Shown piece by piece: positions 11,258-22,959 of a stretch of DNA of 64,000 nt. Numbering within the stretch: position 1 is the stretch's first letter; each line of letters begins with the position of its first letter. Under the pieces are notes generated by a model, which was given only the letters and a program-made list of their open reading frames with translations, was not told where the DNA came from and ran no database searches. The stretch is from Isoetes taiwanensis (Eukaryota > Streptophyta > Lycopodiopsida > Isoetales > Isoetaceae). The stretch spans positions 186,001-250,000 of the forward strand of contig JAJEKV010000102.1 of the NCBI GenBank assembly GCA_021234155.1, in the 5' to 3' direction. The position numbers and the translations under genes are program-made.

Positions 11258-13920
11258 TTTTTTTTTTTTTTTTTTTTTTTTTTTGAAGGACGCCAAGCTT
11301 TATTCACCAACTATGTTGGTTGCAACATAAATGCAAAGACAGGATTATAACCCCCTGGACAAACCGATCCAAACATAGCACAACCACCGCCTATGCAAAA
11401 AGAATGAATTAAGGTAAAGTATACAAAATGTAAACTTTCTTCTCTTGATCAAGAGAAGAACAATTTTAAAGCCATAACAATTTTATCTTTAGACTTTCGA
11501 AGAACAACCTCATCTGCAAAAGATCTATGCCCTTAAAGATAAACAACCTCCTTCTCTTCCGTGGATTGACCATAAAAGCCACCGCATGCGAGATGAAAAG
11601 CTCGTTTCCGTTGTTTGGGCCAAGCATCGGGATAGATAGCATAAAAATAACCTGGCTAGATCGAGACGATGCCAAAAAGGGTCAACAAACCAAGACCATG
11701 CCCCATATCCTCACACAAGAAAAACAATGCTCAATAATTCTCAACCCACATTGTGCGGCATAAAGATAAGTGCGAAATTGATTATCCATTTTATGGACTA
11801 ACTTTGGTGTTTGACTTATGGAGGCATCTATGGATCACTTGCCACCACAAAACTACTACTTTGGGGCATTTGCATTTATCCCATACCCATATCCAAACAC
11901 TTTTCCATTGTCCGAGGGACCAAAAGATGCCATCTATTAGATGGAGGCAATTTCAGAATGCACAAGCAATTTTATACACGAAGACACAAAACTCGGCCGG
12001 ATATCCCGATGGCAACCCCATATGACTACCTCAATCTGTGGACCGTAATCCTGCATGGCAACAATGCGGCAATATGATTCCAGATTACTCTGTCCCATCG
12101 TACAACAAGAACTTTGTTCTAAATGCTTCCCATGACACGAGATGATCGGACTCATACCAAGCCGCAATAGTATTGAAAATAGAGAGCTACCCATCGTCGT
12201 TGTGTCTTTGGATGAACAACCACACTTAGAGGCACATTCTCGGAGTGTCCCCAAAGGAACCCTTGTTGAAGATGGAGTGGACAATCAAGACATGCCTCGG
12301 GATTAATATGGAAAAGAGACTCGACAGTTGTCCCAAACGCAAGCAACCCCTTTAGAAAGGGAGAAGCATTAGGATACTGGGATGCATATGATAAAGCAAA
12401 GCCCAAGGAAGGAGGGGCTTAATGGAGGCCTTATGAAATGGGAGACAATCTTTGAATCGATCGCACCAACAACCTCGGGCCAGGAGAATCATCCTTACCA
12501 ATGAAAATCCTCCAAATGAACTTTGATATCATCACCTTGCGTTAAAGAGGTAGGAGGCACGAGGAGGAAGAAGGGACCATTGGTAATGCATCTCTTTTAG
12601 CCCGAAAATTTGCAAATAAAGCAAGTTGAGGAAATAAATCAGCAAAGTCGAGGGCCATTGAGCAATATGCAAAGCATACTTCAAAAAGATAGGGCCACTT
12701 TTCACAACCCACACGGTCGGGGAAGACCGCCGAGGAAGGAAGAGAAACACAAATTTTAGCACCATCAACAATAGAATGGGCGGATGAGTATTAACCATTA
12801 GCCATGATAAGAAACTCCGGCACCAAGAGATCGGGGAGGAAGATTAGGAATAGAAAACCAACATGGCATCCTAAGAGGGTGAGTCATACCGGAGAAAATC
12901 CAAAGCATAAGGCTGGTACAAAATATAATCACTCCACATTGGGTCCACACCACGTGCCACCGGTTGCTCAACAACCCAAAGCATCATCAAAAAGCGATCA
13001 AAAGAACTTCTTATCCGGCATCTTTAAAGTACGATAAGGTGGCAACCCTAATCCGAAGATGACCAGTCAACCAATAGCCAAGCTTCCTACTATCAAGAAA
13101 TGCTCGGTATATTGACCAACCACACTAAACGACAACAAGTTACTAATACACTTCTTGTGTAAGTCATGATCAATCTCGACCACATTGAATTGACGCTTGA
13201 AGAGTATTCTTACACATTTAGGCTGATAGAAAACTTCAACGAGAAAAGGTAACTGAAGTTCCAATTGTGTCTCCTTTGCTCGCGAACTCACCCAAAAGAT
13301 TACTAAGATCTCTTTTATTATCTGAATCATCACATCAATAGTCCCTAAAATAAAAGCCAGGCTTTAGTTGAAGACAAGTCCTTCTTGATCCAATCACTAA
13401 AGCGCCCCTCGCTAGCATTTACTCCAGAAGTTGAGGACCTCCAAGGAAGTGGGCGGGACTGATCTTTGTTAGAATTGACACCCGGCGCCGAGGCACCATC
13501 TTTGTGAAAAAGCATTACCGCTATTCAAAAGCACTTGTACTCTTGATTGCACCAGTGGGGGTGCCAAAACAGGAAAATCAGCATCTTGAAAGACATTCTC
13601 ACTATAAGCCAAAGGGTTAACATGCAATGCCAAATTTGCCCCCGCGACCGGCATGGATACACGGGAGGTTTTGCGGGCGACTTGGAAGTTGACGCCATAG
13701 AGCCGAAACTGTCAGGGCCGAAAAGGCAATCAGCCGGAACCTAAAACCTGCGATGCCACACACCGTTGGAAAGAGCTCTGAATCAGCTTTCCAACGAGCC
13801 AAAGAACACCGTAATCCGAGGTCTGTAGCTCAAGATATGAGCACAAACGTAAAGCAGCCTCCGGCAGAAACCCTAGGGCGCATCCATCCTTCCACATTGG
13901 TCAATTCTTCACTCAAAACC
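11258..13920 (-). mobile_element. L1-type LINE, copy 1, internally deleted
   Basis: A minus-strand insertion: poly-T at 11,257-11,284 is its 3' poly(A). TGCTACATGGCTTGT flanks it at 11,243-11,257 and 13,921-13,935 as a 15-bp target-site duplication. The 3' 1.28 kb (to 12,540) is closely similar to LINE copy 2 up to 28,970 and holds the zf-RVT region. Beyond 12,540 the sequence switches to ORF1-like coding and then a 5' leader with the GGCTCGTTGGAAAGC motif also present in the LINE at 47.6 kb. Endonuclease and reverse transcriptase are absent, so the copy has both ends but lacks its core. Confidence 0.8.
12541..13700 (-). pseudogene. LINE ORF1-like remnant
   Basis: Minus-strand coding sequence begins near ATG ~13,697 (MASTSKSPAKPP) and continues after frame changes through ENVFQDADFPVLAPPL to a 3' part with WVVKSGPIFLKYALHIAQW. 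The position, between the LINE leader and the deletion junction, fits ORF1, the RNA-binding protein of plant L1 elements. Stops and frameshifts break it into short frames, and no CCHC knuckle is visible. Confidence 0.45.
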
Positions 13921-14194
13921 TGCTACATGGCTTGTGTTCCAAGTATTCCATATGTTGGGGGTTTTTTTACTTAGGGTCATGTCGATACTTGTTGTTCACA
14001 TATTTACTATGGTAAGTTCCTTTGTAGTATTATTTTACAATTATTGATTTTTGATGGTTCTTATGAGTACTATACCGGGTTCTCTTCTTGTTTTCGCATC
14101 TAGAGTTGCCTTTGACATTGCTAGACATAATGGGACCTACTCTTTGACGGTTTCTTGTCTTAGAATACGATCAATGGAAACATTTTTTGTATCA

Positions 14195-14332
14195 TGTGGT
14201 GGTTCCTTCATTTTGCTTAGATACATGCATTTTTTCTATGTGCTAGATGATTTTTATTCTATTGATTTTTTATGGGCTATGGTTCCTCCGTTTTGCTTAG
14301 ATACATGCATTTTATGTGTTCAATGATTTTTC
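14195..14332 (+). repeat. tandem duplication around GGTTCCTTCATTTTGCTTAG
   Basis: GGTTCCTYCRTTTTGCTTAG followed by ATACATGCATTTT occurs twice about 80 bp apart, each followed by an ATGATTTTTATTCTATTG-like segment. A small local duplication in the T-rich element. Confidence 0.6.
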
Positions 14333-14344
14333 TTCTATTGGGGT

Positions 14345-14480
14345 GATGTTCTTCTCCATCCCCCTGCACATCATATTTGATATTTAGCTATATTTGCACG
14401 CAATTTTCTGTTTATCACGTTTTTTCTTCCACCCGCTGGGTGATGCTTTTCTCCACCCCCTGGGTGATGCTGTCCTCTCT
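14345..14480 (+). repeat. CCACCC..GGGTGATGC minisatellite, short cluster
   Basis: Units of the form CCACCCGCTGGGTGATGC and CCACCCCCTGGGTGATGC. Each is a small imperfect palindrome (CACCC..GGGTG). A larger cluster of the same units lies at 17.08-17.36 kb in the same element. Confidence 0.65.
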
Positions 14481-14804
14481 TTTTTCCTGAGTCGTTGATT
14501 TTTTCTCATTTCTAATCGCTCACCTCCTTTTGAGTGCTTGTCGTTTTGCAGTTTGCCGCTTCGCCATTATGCACGTTCTTGTTCTCCTTAATCGCTCATG
14601 GGTGCCTTCTACATGTTCCATTTCTTCTCGCGCTTGGTCATTGGCTCCTCTTAAATCTCACCCACCTCTTCGTGCCGTGCCCGATTCGACCCACGGGTTT
14701 TTCGTGGTGGTGGGCTTATAGTTTATGCGGTTCGCCTCATTTTATTGTTGCGCTCCATTAAGCTTCGTTAGCCCGTGACCCAACTCAATGCTTGGAGGTT
14801 TCTT

Positions 14805-14905
<101 letters not shown>

Positions 14906-16509
14906 CGTTCTATTAAAATTTTTTTGTGACCTTTTACGTCCCATTCAAGTATTTTTGTGACATGTTTTCCACCTCTTTGTCCTTTGTGGCTAAATTTCTT
15001 ATATGTATATTCTATATTTGGTTTGGTCCGATCTTGGGTTTTGAATATTTGGGGGTTGTGTTTAAGATTTTTTTCTTCTTTTTGGCATGATCATCGGGGA
15101 GCTCTAGTGTTTGTTGGTTCCTTTGTTCACTTTAAGCGCACTTATTTGTTGCTTCTGAAGTTATATTTTCTATTCTTGAACATGGGTGTGGGTGATATTG
15201 TTCGATTGTACCAATTTTATGGATTTGGGAGCTTCTTTGTTTTCGTTAGCTCCACTTTGTCCTGTTCCCGAGGGCTGATTTTTTCGTGCATAGCTTTGCT
15301 CCCTATATTTGATATTACATACTCATTGTGTAAGTTTCGAGACGTTGCTTTATTAGACATGGTTGACTTTTCATGTTCTTTTAGCCCTAGTTTTTATCAT
15401 TCTTCCCCGTTTCCTTCGTTTTGTTGCTCGATATGCAGGGTCCACATGTTGAGGTTCGTACTCACGGTTGCTGGCGGTCCTCGTCCTCTCGCGCTCGCTA
15501 CGTGGTGTGCGACTCTACTCAACATCTCCATGTTTCTCGTTCGATCTTTATGTCTATGCATTTTTACATTCCTATGCGTAAGTTTTTCCTCTTTGCCTTA
15601 TTATCTCGGTTACTTGTTATTCTTCCTTCTTATTTATCGTTATTGTTTATTCTTTTTTGGGGATCCATGATGAAGGGTTCCTTTGTTGACTTATCTCCCT
15701 CTAGATATTGGCCACAGGTTCGGAAGGAATAATAGCCACATTCTTGGACTTCGGTCCGTAGCCACATTCACGGACTTCGGTCCGGAATCTGTATTCAAAT
15801 TAGTCAACTATGCCGGGCCCTTCCTTCGATTCATCCTCGTGGCGGCGTCCTTTTCTTTTCATTGTTTTTGTTCTCTAATGTTCCTCCCTTTTTCAGGTCA
15901 TCGAGCTGATGCCGTCCATAGCAGGCGCTTTCGGCTCTTCTTCTTCAACTTCGCTTTTTTCTCCACGGCTCGCTCGCGCTGCTGGTTCTCGTCGTCAACG
16001 AGAAGCTTCCCTCGCGCTTGAACCAGACTTTTCGGACCCTGGTTCCCTTTCTCCCCCTGCCACTCCAAACGAGACCCACTTGCCCGGGCTCATATGATTT
16101 CTTTAGCTCGCTTGCCGCCGTTTCGTATGCACGGCCGTCACTATCCTTGAGCCTCCGTGACCCTCTTTTGCTCCTCTCCTTCCTCTCTACGTCTTTTATC
16201 CTATCTGATTGCTTGGGGTGGTGGCGGAAGTATCTTCTTGCTTTCGGCTTAAATCCGTCGATCGGTCGGTACTCATTACGCTTTCGTCGCGGACGGGCCC
16301 TCGCGATTTGCCACTCGGGGGGTTCCACATGATGCTGCGCGCGCTCATGGTCGTTGGCGCTCCTCTTCTTCTCCTCCCGCTATGTGCTTTGCGACCCAAC
16401 TCCACACCTGGCGGTTCTAGCTGTCTATTGAGGGTTTTTGCACTTGTAGCGGATCTTTTTCTATTTGGTATGCTCATTACATATCTTTGGCATATTTGCT
16501 ATTTGGCTC

Positions 16510-16850
16510 TATCTAGATAGGATGCATATTGCGTTTGGCACTGCATTGAGATTTTCCGACAGGGGTTTATATTGGATTATCTTTCATTTTTATGCTTCTC
16601 TTTATTTAGATATGGGGTGTCCTACGTTGTTGTCCACAAGGTATTATATTGGGCACATTCTAATTTGTGCATGGTGTTGCTCTTTAACTTTATCTGGATA
16701 TGCTGCATATTGCGTTTGGCACCACATTGAGATTTTGCGACATGGGTTTCTATTGGATCATTTTTTCCTTTTTATGCTTCTCTTTATCTAGACATGGCGT
16801 GTCTTACGTTGTTATACACAAGCTGTTATATTGGGCACATTCTAATGGCC
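16510..16850 (+). repeat. tandem duplication, ~175-bp unit x2
   Basis: Two adjacent diverged copies share GATGCATATTGCGTTTGGCA-like starts, a TTTTTATGCTTCTCTTTAT middle and a TATTGGGCACATTCTAAT end. The copies run from about 16,510 to 16,670 and 16,690 to 16,850. Confidence 0.75.
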
Positions 16851-17079
16851 AATTTTAGTTTGTTTCGTGTTCTTGATGTTCTTTTTTATGGTTTTACATT
16901 GATGCTTATCTTTCTCTAGATGTCGCATTTTTTTTATGGACCGTTTTTTGTTGGGTGGTGCTGTTTATTTCCACCGTGATGGTGACATTCATGTCTATTT
17001 ATCATCTTTAGTGATGTTGTAAATAACATTGTCTAGCATTATTTTGCAATGCATATTTCTTTTTACGTGATTGTTATCC

Positions 17080-17365
17080 ACCCGTTGGGTGACGCTTTTT
17101 TCCACCATGGTGGTGATGCTATATCCACCTGCGGGTGATGCTGTTTATTTCCACCTCCAGGGTGACGCATATTTCTTTTTACGTAATTGTTTTCCACCCG
17201 TTGGGTGATGCATAATTGTTTTCTACCCGTTGGGTGATGCTATCTCCACCTGCGGGTGATGCTGTTTATTTCCCCCTCGAGGGGGACACATATTTCTTTC
17301 TACGTAATTGTTTTCCACCCGTTGGGTGATGCTCTTCTCCACCCTATTGGGGTGATGCTCTCTTT
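17080..17365 (+). repeat. CCACCCGTTGGGTGATGC minisatellite
   Basis: Repeated short palindromic units (CCACCCGTTGGGTGATGC, CCACCTGCGGGTGATGC, TTCCACCTCCAGGGTGACGC) separated by TTTATTT or TACGTAATTGTTTT spacers. Transcripts would form a string of small hairpins. Related units occur at 14.35-14.48 kb. Confidence 0.7.
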
Positions 17366-17385
17366 TTCTGCTACATGTTGAATTT

Positions 17386-17440
17386 TCTCTAACCATTCAC
17401 GGGTGTTTTTTCGAGTTCTTTGTGTTGCTTGCAGGTTTTA
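17386..17440 (+). repeat. segment B1, repeated at 17,676-17,733
   Basis: TTTTCTCTAACCATTCACGG followed by GTGTTGCTTGCAGG spacing is repeated, diverged, at 17,676-17,733, on the other side of the 132-bp segment A2. With A1 at the far left this gives the order A1 ... B1-A2-B2. Confidence 0.6.
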
Positions 17441-17501
17441 CGCCATCGGCTTATAGTTAAGGAAGTTCTTTGGTAGTCGGCCGGTTTTGTGTCTCTTGCG
17501 A

Positions 17502-17558
17502 GTCCTTTCCCAGAATAGCATCGATCCGAGCCATCGGATCGCCATTCTGGGAAAGGAC
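17502..17558. repeat. perfect 15-bp inverted arms around a nested palindrome
   Basis: GTCCTTTCCCAGAAT at 17,502-17,516 is the exact reverse complement of 17,544-17,558. Inside, CGATCCG (17,522) and CGGATCG (17,535) are also inverted. The left arm lies just outside the 132-bp shared segment and is absent at the A1 copy (8,555). This A2 copy therefore has an extra inverted piece attached. Confidence 0.85.
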
Positions 17559-17645
17559 GAGCTGCTATATAAGGCTATTTCCTCTTTCGGACCGGTTATC
17601 GGCGTCTTCTCACAGCAGCTCTTCTTCTATTCTCGTTGCTTCCCT
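17514..17645 (+). promoter_or_regulatory. 132-bp TATA-containing segment, copy A2
   Basis: Exact copy of 8,555-8,686, including CTATATAAGG. No difference was found on base-by-base reading. Here it is internal, 378 bp from the right edge of the insertion. Confidence 0.65.
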
Positions 17646-18023
17646 CCCTTCCCACCGTGCTGCGTGGGGGCATGAGTTTGCTTTTCTCTAACCATTCACG
17701 GGTATTTTTAAGGGTTTTTGTGTTGCTTGCAGGCTTCCACCCTCTTCTGGGGTCCTGCTATGTTTTGTGTTCGCCATCAACTCATCTCCTTCGGTTTTCC
17801 AGGCAACACATTCAAGGTTGTTGGCGACCATTTCTCATTAGGGTTTTCCTCGAAAACCCGAAAGGGCGGGGTTTTTTATCCCGATGAGAAGTTGTCGCCA
17901 TTACCCTTTTATATTGCCTGTGCACATTTCTTTTTACGGGGTAGTCCGATATTGTTCCTATGGTCGGCTACCCCTCTCTATTCTTCCAAACATTGTATAC
18001 TGCTGCTGTGATGAATGACAAGC

Positions 18024-19175
18024 CTTAAATATTCCTAAAGATGTACCAGAGGAATGTTTTGTTCAGGTCCACCTTGTAGGAGTTACGATCTTCAAAGGAA
18101 GACTAAAGTGCAACGTATTTTTGACGTACCCAAACTTGTATGGTGACCCGAACCTCACAATTACAATTTTTAACAAGGTTCTGTGCGAGCAAGAGCAATT
18201 ACAACCAGTGCTCTACCTATAACTTGACAACACTACAAGGGAGAACAAGAATCAGACACTCTTTGCTTATTGTACCATGCTTGTGGAGTTAGGGATCTTC
18301 AGAAAAGTAAAGCTCGGATTCTTACTTATAGGCCACACTCACGATCAAATAGATCAGATGTTCAGCAGATTTTCCGTGCGCCTTAGAAAGAACAAGGCTT
18401 TTTGTCTTCCTACCCTAGTTCGAATCATTGAAGATCCTTACACTCCCATTCCAGTGGTTAGACTTCTCAAAGAGACTGCTGATTTCAGAGAGTTTGTTTT
18501 CTCTCAACGTTCAGATAGAGAACAAGTTGTGAACAAGTTGAATGATCTTACCTTTCAACATCACATCAAGTTCTACTTGAAGGCTGGACAAAGCTTCTTA
18601 CAGGGGAAGAAGTACACCACAACTAAGGACTGGAGTCCACTAGAGGGATTGCGCTTTCTTAAATTTGTTCCAGACACTTGTTTCATAGAACGTGCTAAGC
18701 AACTTCCTCTCAAAAATTTTAAGGAGTCCAAACAGAAGAAAAGCACACCAGTGATATCCCTAAAAGCCATTGAAAATGGAATTTCCTTAGGCTTTTACTT
18801 CTTAGAAGAAGACCAGATGTGGTGGAGAAATTTCTTTCTTGAGCAAAAAATTGTTTTGCAAAACCTAGCTTTAAGACAGTTGCAAGAACCATTTCAATGG
18901 CCTAACACCTTCCATCAATCCCAGAACCAAGCAGATCCTAGTAATGCTCCAATGGCACCTGCAGTAAAGGAAGATGAGGACCGAGTCATGTACCTCGAAC
19001 CAAGACCAGGAATGAGCCTCAAAGTGATATCACAGAAATTGCCAAAGGTATGCTGATTGCTCTTCCAACTGAGGAAGATGACAAAGGTCGACCTTTTTGA
19101 ATAGCAAAAGCACTTGATACAGTCAAGGAGGAAGGCTTAGTAACTAAACTCAAGATTCATTGGCTTAACCACCCC
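18024..19175 (+). pseudogene. DUF7869-family gene, 3' part
   Basis: The frame resumes after the insertion: LNIPKDVPEE, HLVGVTIFKGRLKCN, then LDNTTRENKN and FLLIGHTHDQIDQMFSRFS. The last two are the DN..RENKN and GHTH..ID..FSRF signatures of DUF7869. An in-frame TAA at 18,220-18,222 lies where a glutamine codon is expected (CAA to TAA). The frame is then open from 18,277 to 19,056. Near 19,000-19,020 a frameshift moves the conserved C-terminal part (AKGMLIALPTEEDDKGRPF) to another frame, and a TGA at 19,098 replaces a probable tryptophan. Clearly a decayed copy. Function of the family is unknown. Confidence 0.7.
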
Positions 19176-19605
19176 AATACTGGGTCCACATGTTGTTTTT
19201 TAATGTAGTTTTTGCTAAAAAACAACATAAAAAAACTACGTGGTGTTTTTTGTCCGATTTTGCTAGAAACGACGTGTAATTTTTAGCCAAATTTTTATAC
19301 ATGTAGTTTTTTTTGTTAAAAGTCTACACGTAGAGTTTTGTCAAAATTATCTACACGTAGGAATTACACGTGTGTCTACATGTTGTTTTTTAGAAGTAGA
19401 TGTGGTTTTCAAGTGTTGTTTTTTCTAAAATAGACATGTGGTTCTTAATAAAACCTAAAAGGTCCACATGTAGTTTTTAACTATTGTTTTGTATGAAAAA
19501 AGCACTAAAAAACTACGTATAGAATTTTGTCCAATTTTGCTAGAAACTATACGTAGTTTCTTTGTTTTTTGGGTTGCCCCTAGGGGGCAAGCCCTCGTTG
19601 ATGTG
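19175..19605 (-). repeat. X-like AT-rich repeat, reverse orientation
   Basis: Begins CACCCCAATACTGGGTCCAC, resembling the reverse complement of the X terminus. The body is made of TAGTTTTT and ACACGTAG motifs. It ends at GGGTTGCCCCTAGGGGGCAA, whose TTGCCCC and GGGGCAA form a perfect hairpin. It may be a compact (~430-bp) member with both ends present. The left end overlaps the DUF7869 tail, so that boundary is uncertain. Confidence 0.4.
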
Positions 19606-19739
19606 GGTTTATAGCATATTCTAGGTATATATCAGTATATGCCAAGAATATGTCAATGACTGCTCCAAACTTGCTATCGGGTGTAAATTCTCGGTGGTTG
19701 CTGTTATTGGGGAGCGACTTCGAAACCGGCTAACCGGCA

Positions 19740-21480
19740 ATGGATGGCCTTGCTATTTCAGAATCTCTGAAGCCGGTTCCGTTTAGCCGGACTATGCTCA
19801 TTACATCTATTATCGGTCAGGAAGATGATGGGCAAGAGAGTTGTTGTTGGGTGAAAACAGGAAGGTTTCAGGGCAAAGGTTCTTTCGCATCTCTCAAGGT
19901 TAATGATGGTTCATGTCCTATGAATCTTCAGGTAATGTCCTATTTCTAGTTTTTTGCACATATTTACTTCAACTAGAATATAGTTGCAGATATGGCAAAC
20001 AGGTAAATCGACTCAAAAATCGTTTTCTTTTCCCTCTGCCAATGTGTATTTTAATATTATATCCTTGTAGTTGCTGGTGGATGCTTCAGTTGGAAATCTG
20101 AGTCAGCTTGTAGCCACAGGAACGTATGTGACTCTTGAAGGAGAACTGAAACAACCTCCTGAATCTGCCAAGAAGCAGAACGTTGAATTGAAAGTAGATA
20201 AAATTATAGCGGGAGAAATATTTCAAGTTACAGCAATCCATGCTGAGGCTGACAGAAGAGAGAGAGAGAGAATAAAAAGGTAGTACATCTCCTTCACAAG
20301 ATGATGTAGAATCCAAAAAATAAATAGTTATTGAGAAAGGTGAAATTGTAAGGAAGCTAAAAGCTGAAAAGCAAAGAAAAGCAATAGAGAGGTTGCAAAG
20401 ATGGAAGGAAGGTTGAAAATTAAGGGTGGTATTCTTTGGAAGGATGATGGGACAATTGATTATGCATCTGATTTCTTTGCTCACCAAGCATATCTGACAG
20501 TATCAGGCCAGCTACAAGTTGAGACATATGCGTGTGCTTTAAGTCGTGTATATACTTTTGGGCCAACATTTCGAGCAGAGAATTCTCATACAAGCAGGCA
20601 TCTTGCAGAGTTTTGGATGGTAGAACCTGAAATTGCTTTTGCGGTAACAGCTTGTTTGTTTACTGTTATTTTTACTTATCGTTATCATTCTGCAGGAGGA
20701 TATGGACTGTGCTGAACAGTATGTCAAATTCCTGTGCAAATGGCTTTTAGACAATTGTTATGATGACATGGAATTCTTAAAGTAAAAAATATGATAAAGA
20801 AGCATTAGATCGTCTTTGTCTAGTTGCAAACACTCCTTTCGTACGAATTACATATACAGAGGCAATCAGCTTGCTTAAGGAGGTTAGTCTTACTGTGATG
20901 TCATTGAGGCAACGGTGTGAGTTTGGTGGTGTATAAAGTAATTTTTTTAGCAATCATGCAGGTGAAAGACAAGGTGTTTGAAAATGCTATGGAATGGGGA
21001 ATTGATTTGGCATCTGAGCATGAGAGGTATGTTGTAGAGGTGCGTTATAGTTTTATGGGAATAAATGTTATGAGCATTTTTAAAGAAGTTTTGTTTGAAA
21101 TAACGAGGCCTTGAGCATGCCATTATGATGACAGTTAACAGGTTAGAAGGCTGGATATTGTACTTTTTTGAAAATTTGTAGTAGTTTCCATCCTCGCCTA
21201 TTGTAGCGTGCATGATATGTCAATGCAGCTATTGCAGCTATTCTTTAGAAGTTTGTATTTTCTAGTATGTGTAAATTTGTAATTTGTCAGCATCATCATT
21301 CCAGACCTGCTAAGAGTGCTTATGTTGAACATGTAAGTCTTTCGTGTCAGATATCTTACTGAGGAGATGTTCAAGGAGCCAGTGATAGTGTATAACTACC
21401 CTAAGAGTATTAAGGCCTTCTATATGCATCTTAACGATGATGGGAGAACAGTTGCTGCCATGGATGTGTTTGTTCCTAAG
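19740..21480 (+). pseudogene. cytosolic asparaginyl-tRNA synthetase, 5' gene fragment
   Basis: AsnRS charges tRNA-Asn. Exon 1 (19,740-19,931) encodes the start of the anticodon-binding OB-fold (KVNDGSCPMNLQ). Exon 2 (20,071 to ~20,281) continues VATGTYVTLEGELK but jumps from KVDKIIA to GEIFQVT, dropping roughly 80 residues that include class II motif 1. Exon 20,401-20,643 has the motif 2 region ([20 protein letters not shown]). Exons 20,696-20,882, 20,962-21,026 (GIDLASEHER) and 21,351-21,480 ([14 protein letters not shown]) follow, all with GT-AG borders. Frameshifts occur before 20,401 and near 20,785. Motif 3 (GFGLGFER) is missing because sequence switches to TTLL12 after VPK at 21,480. 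A non-functional fragment. Confidence 0.8.
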
Positions 21481-21497
21481 GTCATATTATTTGGACT

Positions 21498-22959
21498 GGA
21501 TTGCAAGTTGATGAAGAGTTCAGAAAGGCAGCAGGATTACGCCATGATCAATATGTGAACCAATTTCCATTTGAGGCATGCATTGTCATGAAGCATCATT
21601 TGGCAAGGTCAATGCAACAGGTAGGCAATGTTTTGTGTAGTTTTTGAGATACATAATATTATTACTGCCCGTTGGTGATCCGTTGTTTGTCTTCTTGCAC
21701 CGTTTACATTGTTGCTATTGATGTTATTGTTAAGTCTTATTTTTTTGAACTGTTGTTGTTGCTTGCATATAACACTTGTAATTTGTAAATGGCCCAGATT
21801 GGCTTCCACATACAACATACTTGCTCCCCTAATTGGGGACTATTATAGACGAGAAGAAAAGAAGGAAAACAATTTATGGATTATTAAGCTCTGGAATATG
21901 GCACGCAGTATTGATACCACTATTACATCATATTTGCCTGCTCTTATTCGTATCATGGAGACTGGTCCCAAAATTTGTCAGAAGTATGTTGAGAATCCAG
22001 CCCTTTTCTAGGGCAGAAAGTTCGACTTGCGCTACATGGTGTTGTTGCGTAGTCTGCAGCCACTGGAAATTTTCCTATGCGATGTCTTCTGGGTATGTGA
22101 AAGTGTCTCAACGATGGAAAATATGTGGAAGGTTTTTTGACAGCGATCAAATATGCAGACTAGGTTAGCAAATAACAAATATACAATTCATGAAAGCAGC
22201 TTGTGTAACTATGAGACTCATTTTACTGTTATGGTGAGTATCTGATCTTTGTACCTTCATGTTTTGAATGGAAAACCTTAATGGGCGTTTTGATGTGTGA
22301 CATTGCCTTGCAGAATTACCGCGCAAAATTGAATCATATAAGCACTCATGATTTTGTTCCCCAGTTTGAAAACGAGCACAAAGGTATAGCTTCTTTTCTA
22401 ATTGTGACAATATGTCCAATAGTGGAAATAAGACAAACGAGAAGAATAAATGGTTCAGGGATTAGATATAGGTCTCGAGGGGCCAGATGCATCCTAAAGA
22501 ACTTACTGTGCTTGGCTTTAAAAGACAGCGGAGCGTGACAGTAGCAATTTATTTCTTTTGCTTTTGCTTTTTGTGAATGCTGCCACCTTTTCCTCTCTTA
22601 AATATTATCTTGAACATTTGCTTAGTGAAATGGGCGGATATTCACCAGGTGGTCTGAACGATGGTGAAAGCCGTCTTTGAAGGTGCTGTGAAAGAGCATC
22701 CAGATATGCACTGTCCAACTGCAAGGGCCATCTATGGAATTGATATTCTAATTGATGATACCTTTCAACCTAAACTTTTAGAGGTATATTGCTCTTCTTA
22801 TTTTCTTTTACGTGTCAAAATAATTTGGAATGTTTCTTCTCTTCCTAGGTTACATATTGTCCCGATTGTATGATGTTCAAAGCGTACTGACTGGGGAGGT
22901 GATGAAAGGTGCAGATTTTTTTTAACAATGTATTTGGTTATCTTTTTCTCAACATGTAG
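21498..22959 (+). pseudogene. TTLL12-type tubulin-tyrosine-ligase-like gene, 3' fragment
   Basis: The family has a TTL ATP-grasp fold, and plants have one TTLL12-like protein. Exons: 21,498-21,620 ([19 protein letters not shown]), 21,798-22,092 (LWIIKLWNMARSID, METGPKICQKYVENPALF, FDLRYMVLLRSLQPLEI), 22,159-22,233 (RLANNKYTIHE), 22,314-22,383, 22,626-22,783 (RAIYGIDILIDDTFQPKLLE) and 22,849-22,959 (VTYCPDC, then FFNNVFGYLFLN and the stop). Introns keep GT-AG ends. Breaks: TAG at ~22,008 after ENPALF, TGA at 22,655 and a shift after CPDC. The N-terminal half of the gene is absent. It abuts the AsnRS fragment directly, so the two form one chimeric locus. Confidence 0.8.

Noticed and set aside
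10073-11350. Membrane-protein-like frames on the plus strand
   Set aside because: Hydrophobicity comes from T-rich sequence. Frames overlap in several registers and have no conserved motif.
14957-15670. 237-codon plus-strand frame
   Set aside because: Phe/Leu/Ser/Cys composition reflects T-richness, in the non-coding part of the 9.5-kb insertion.
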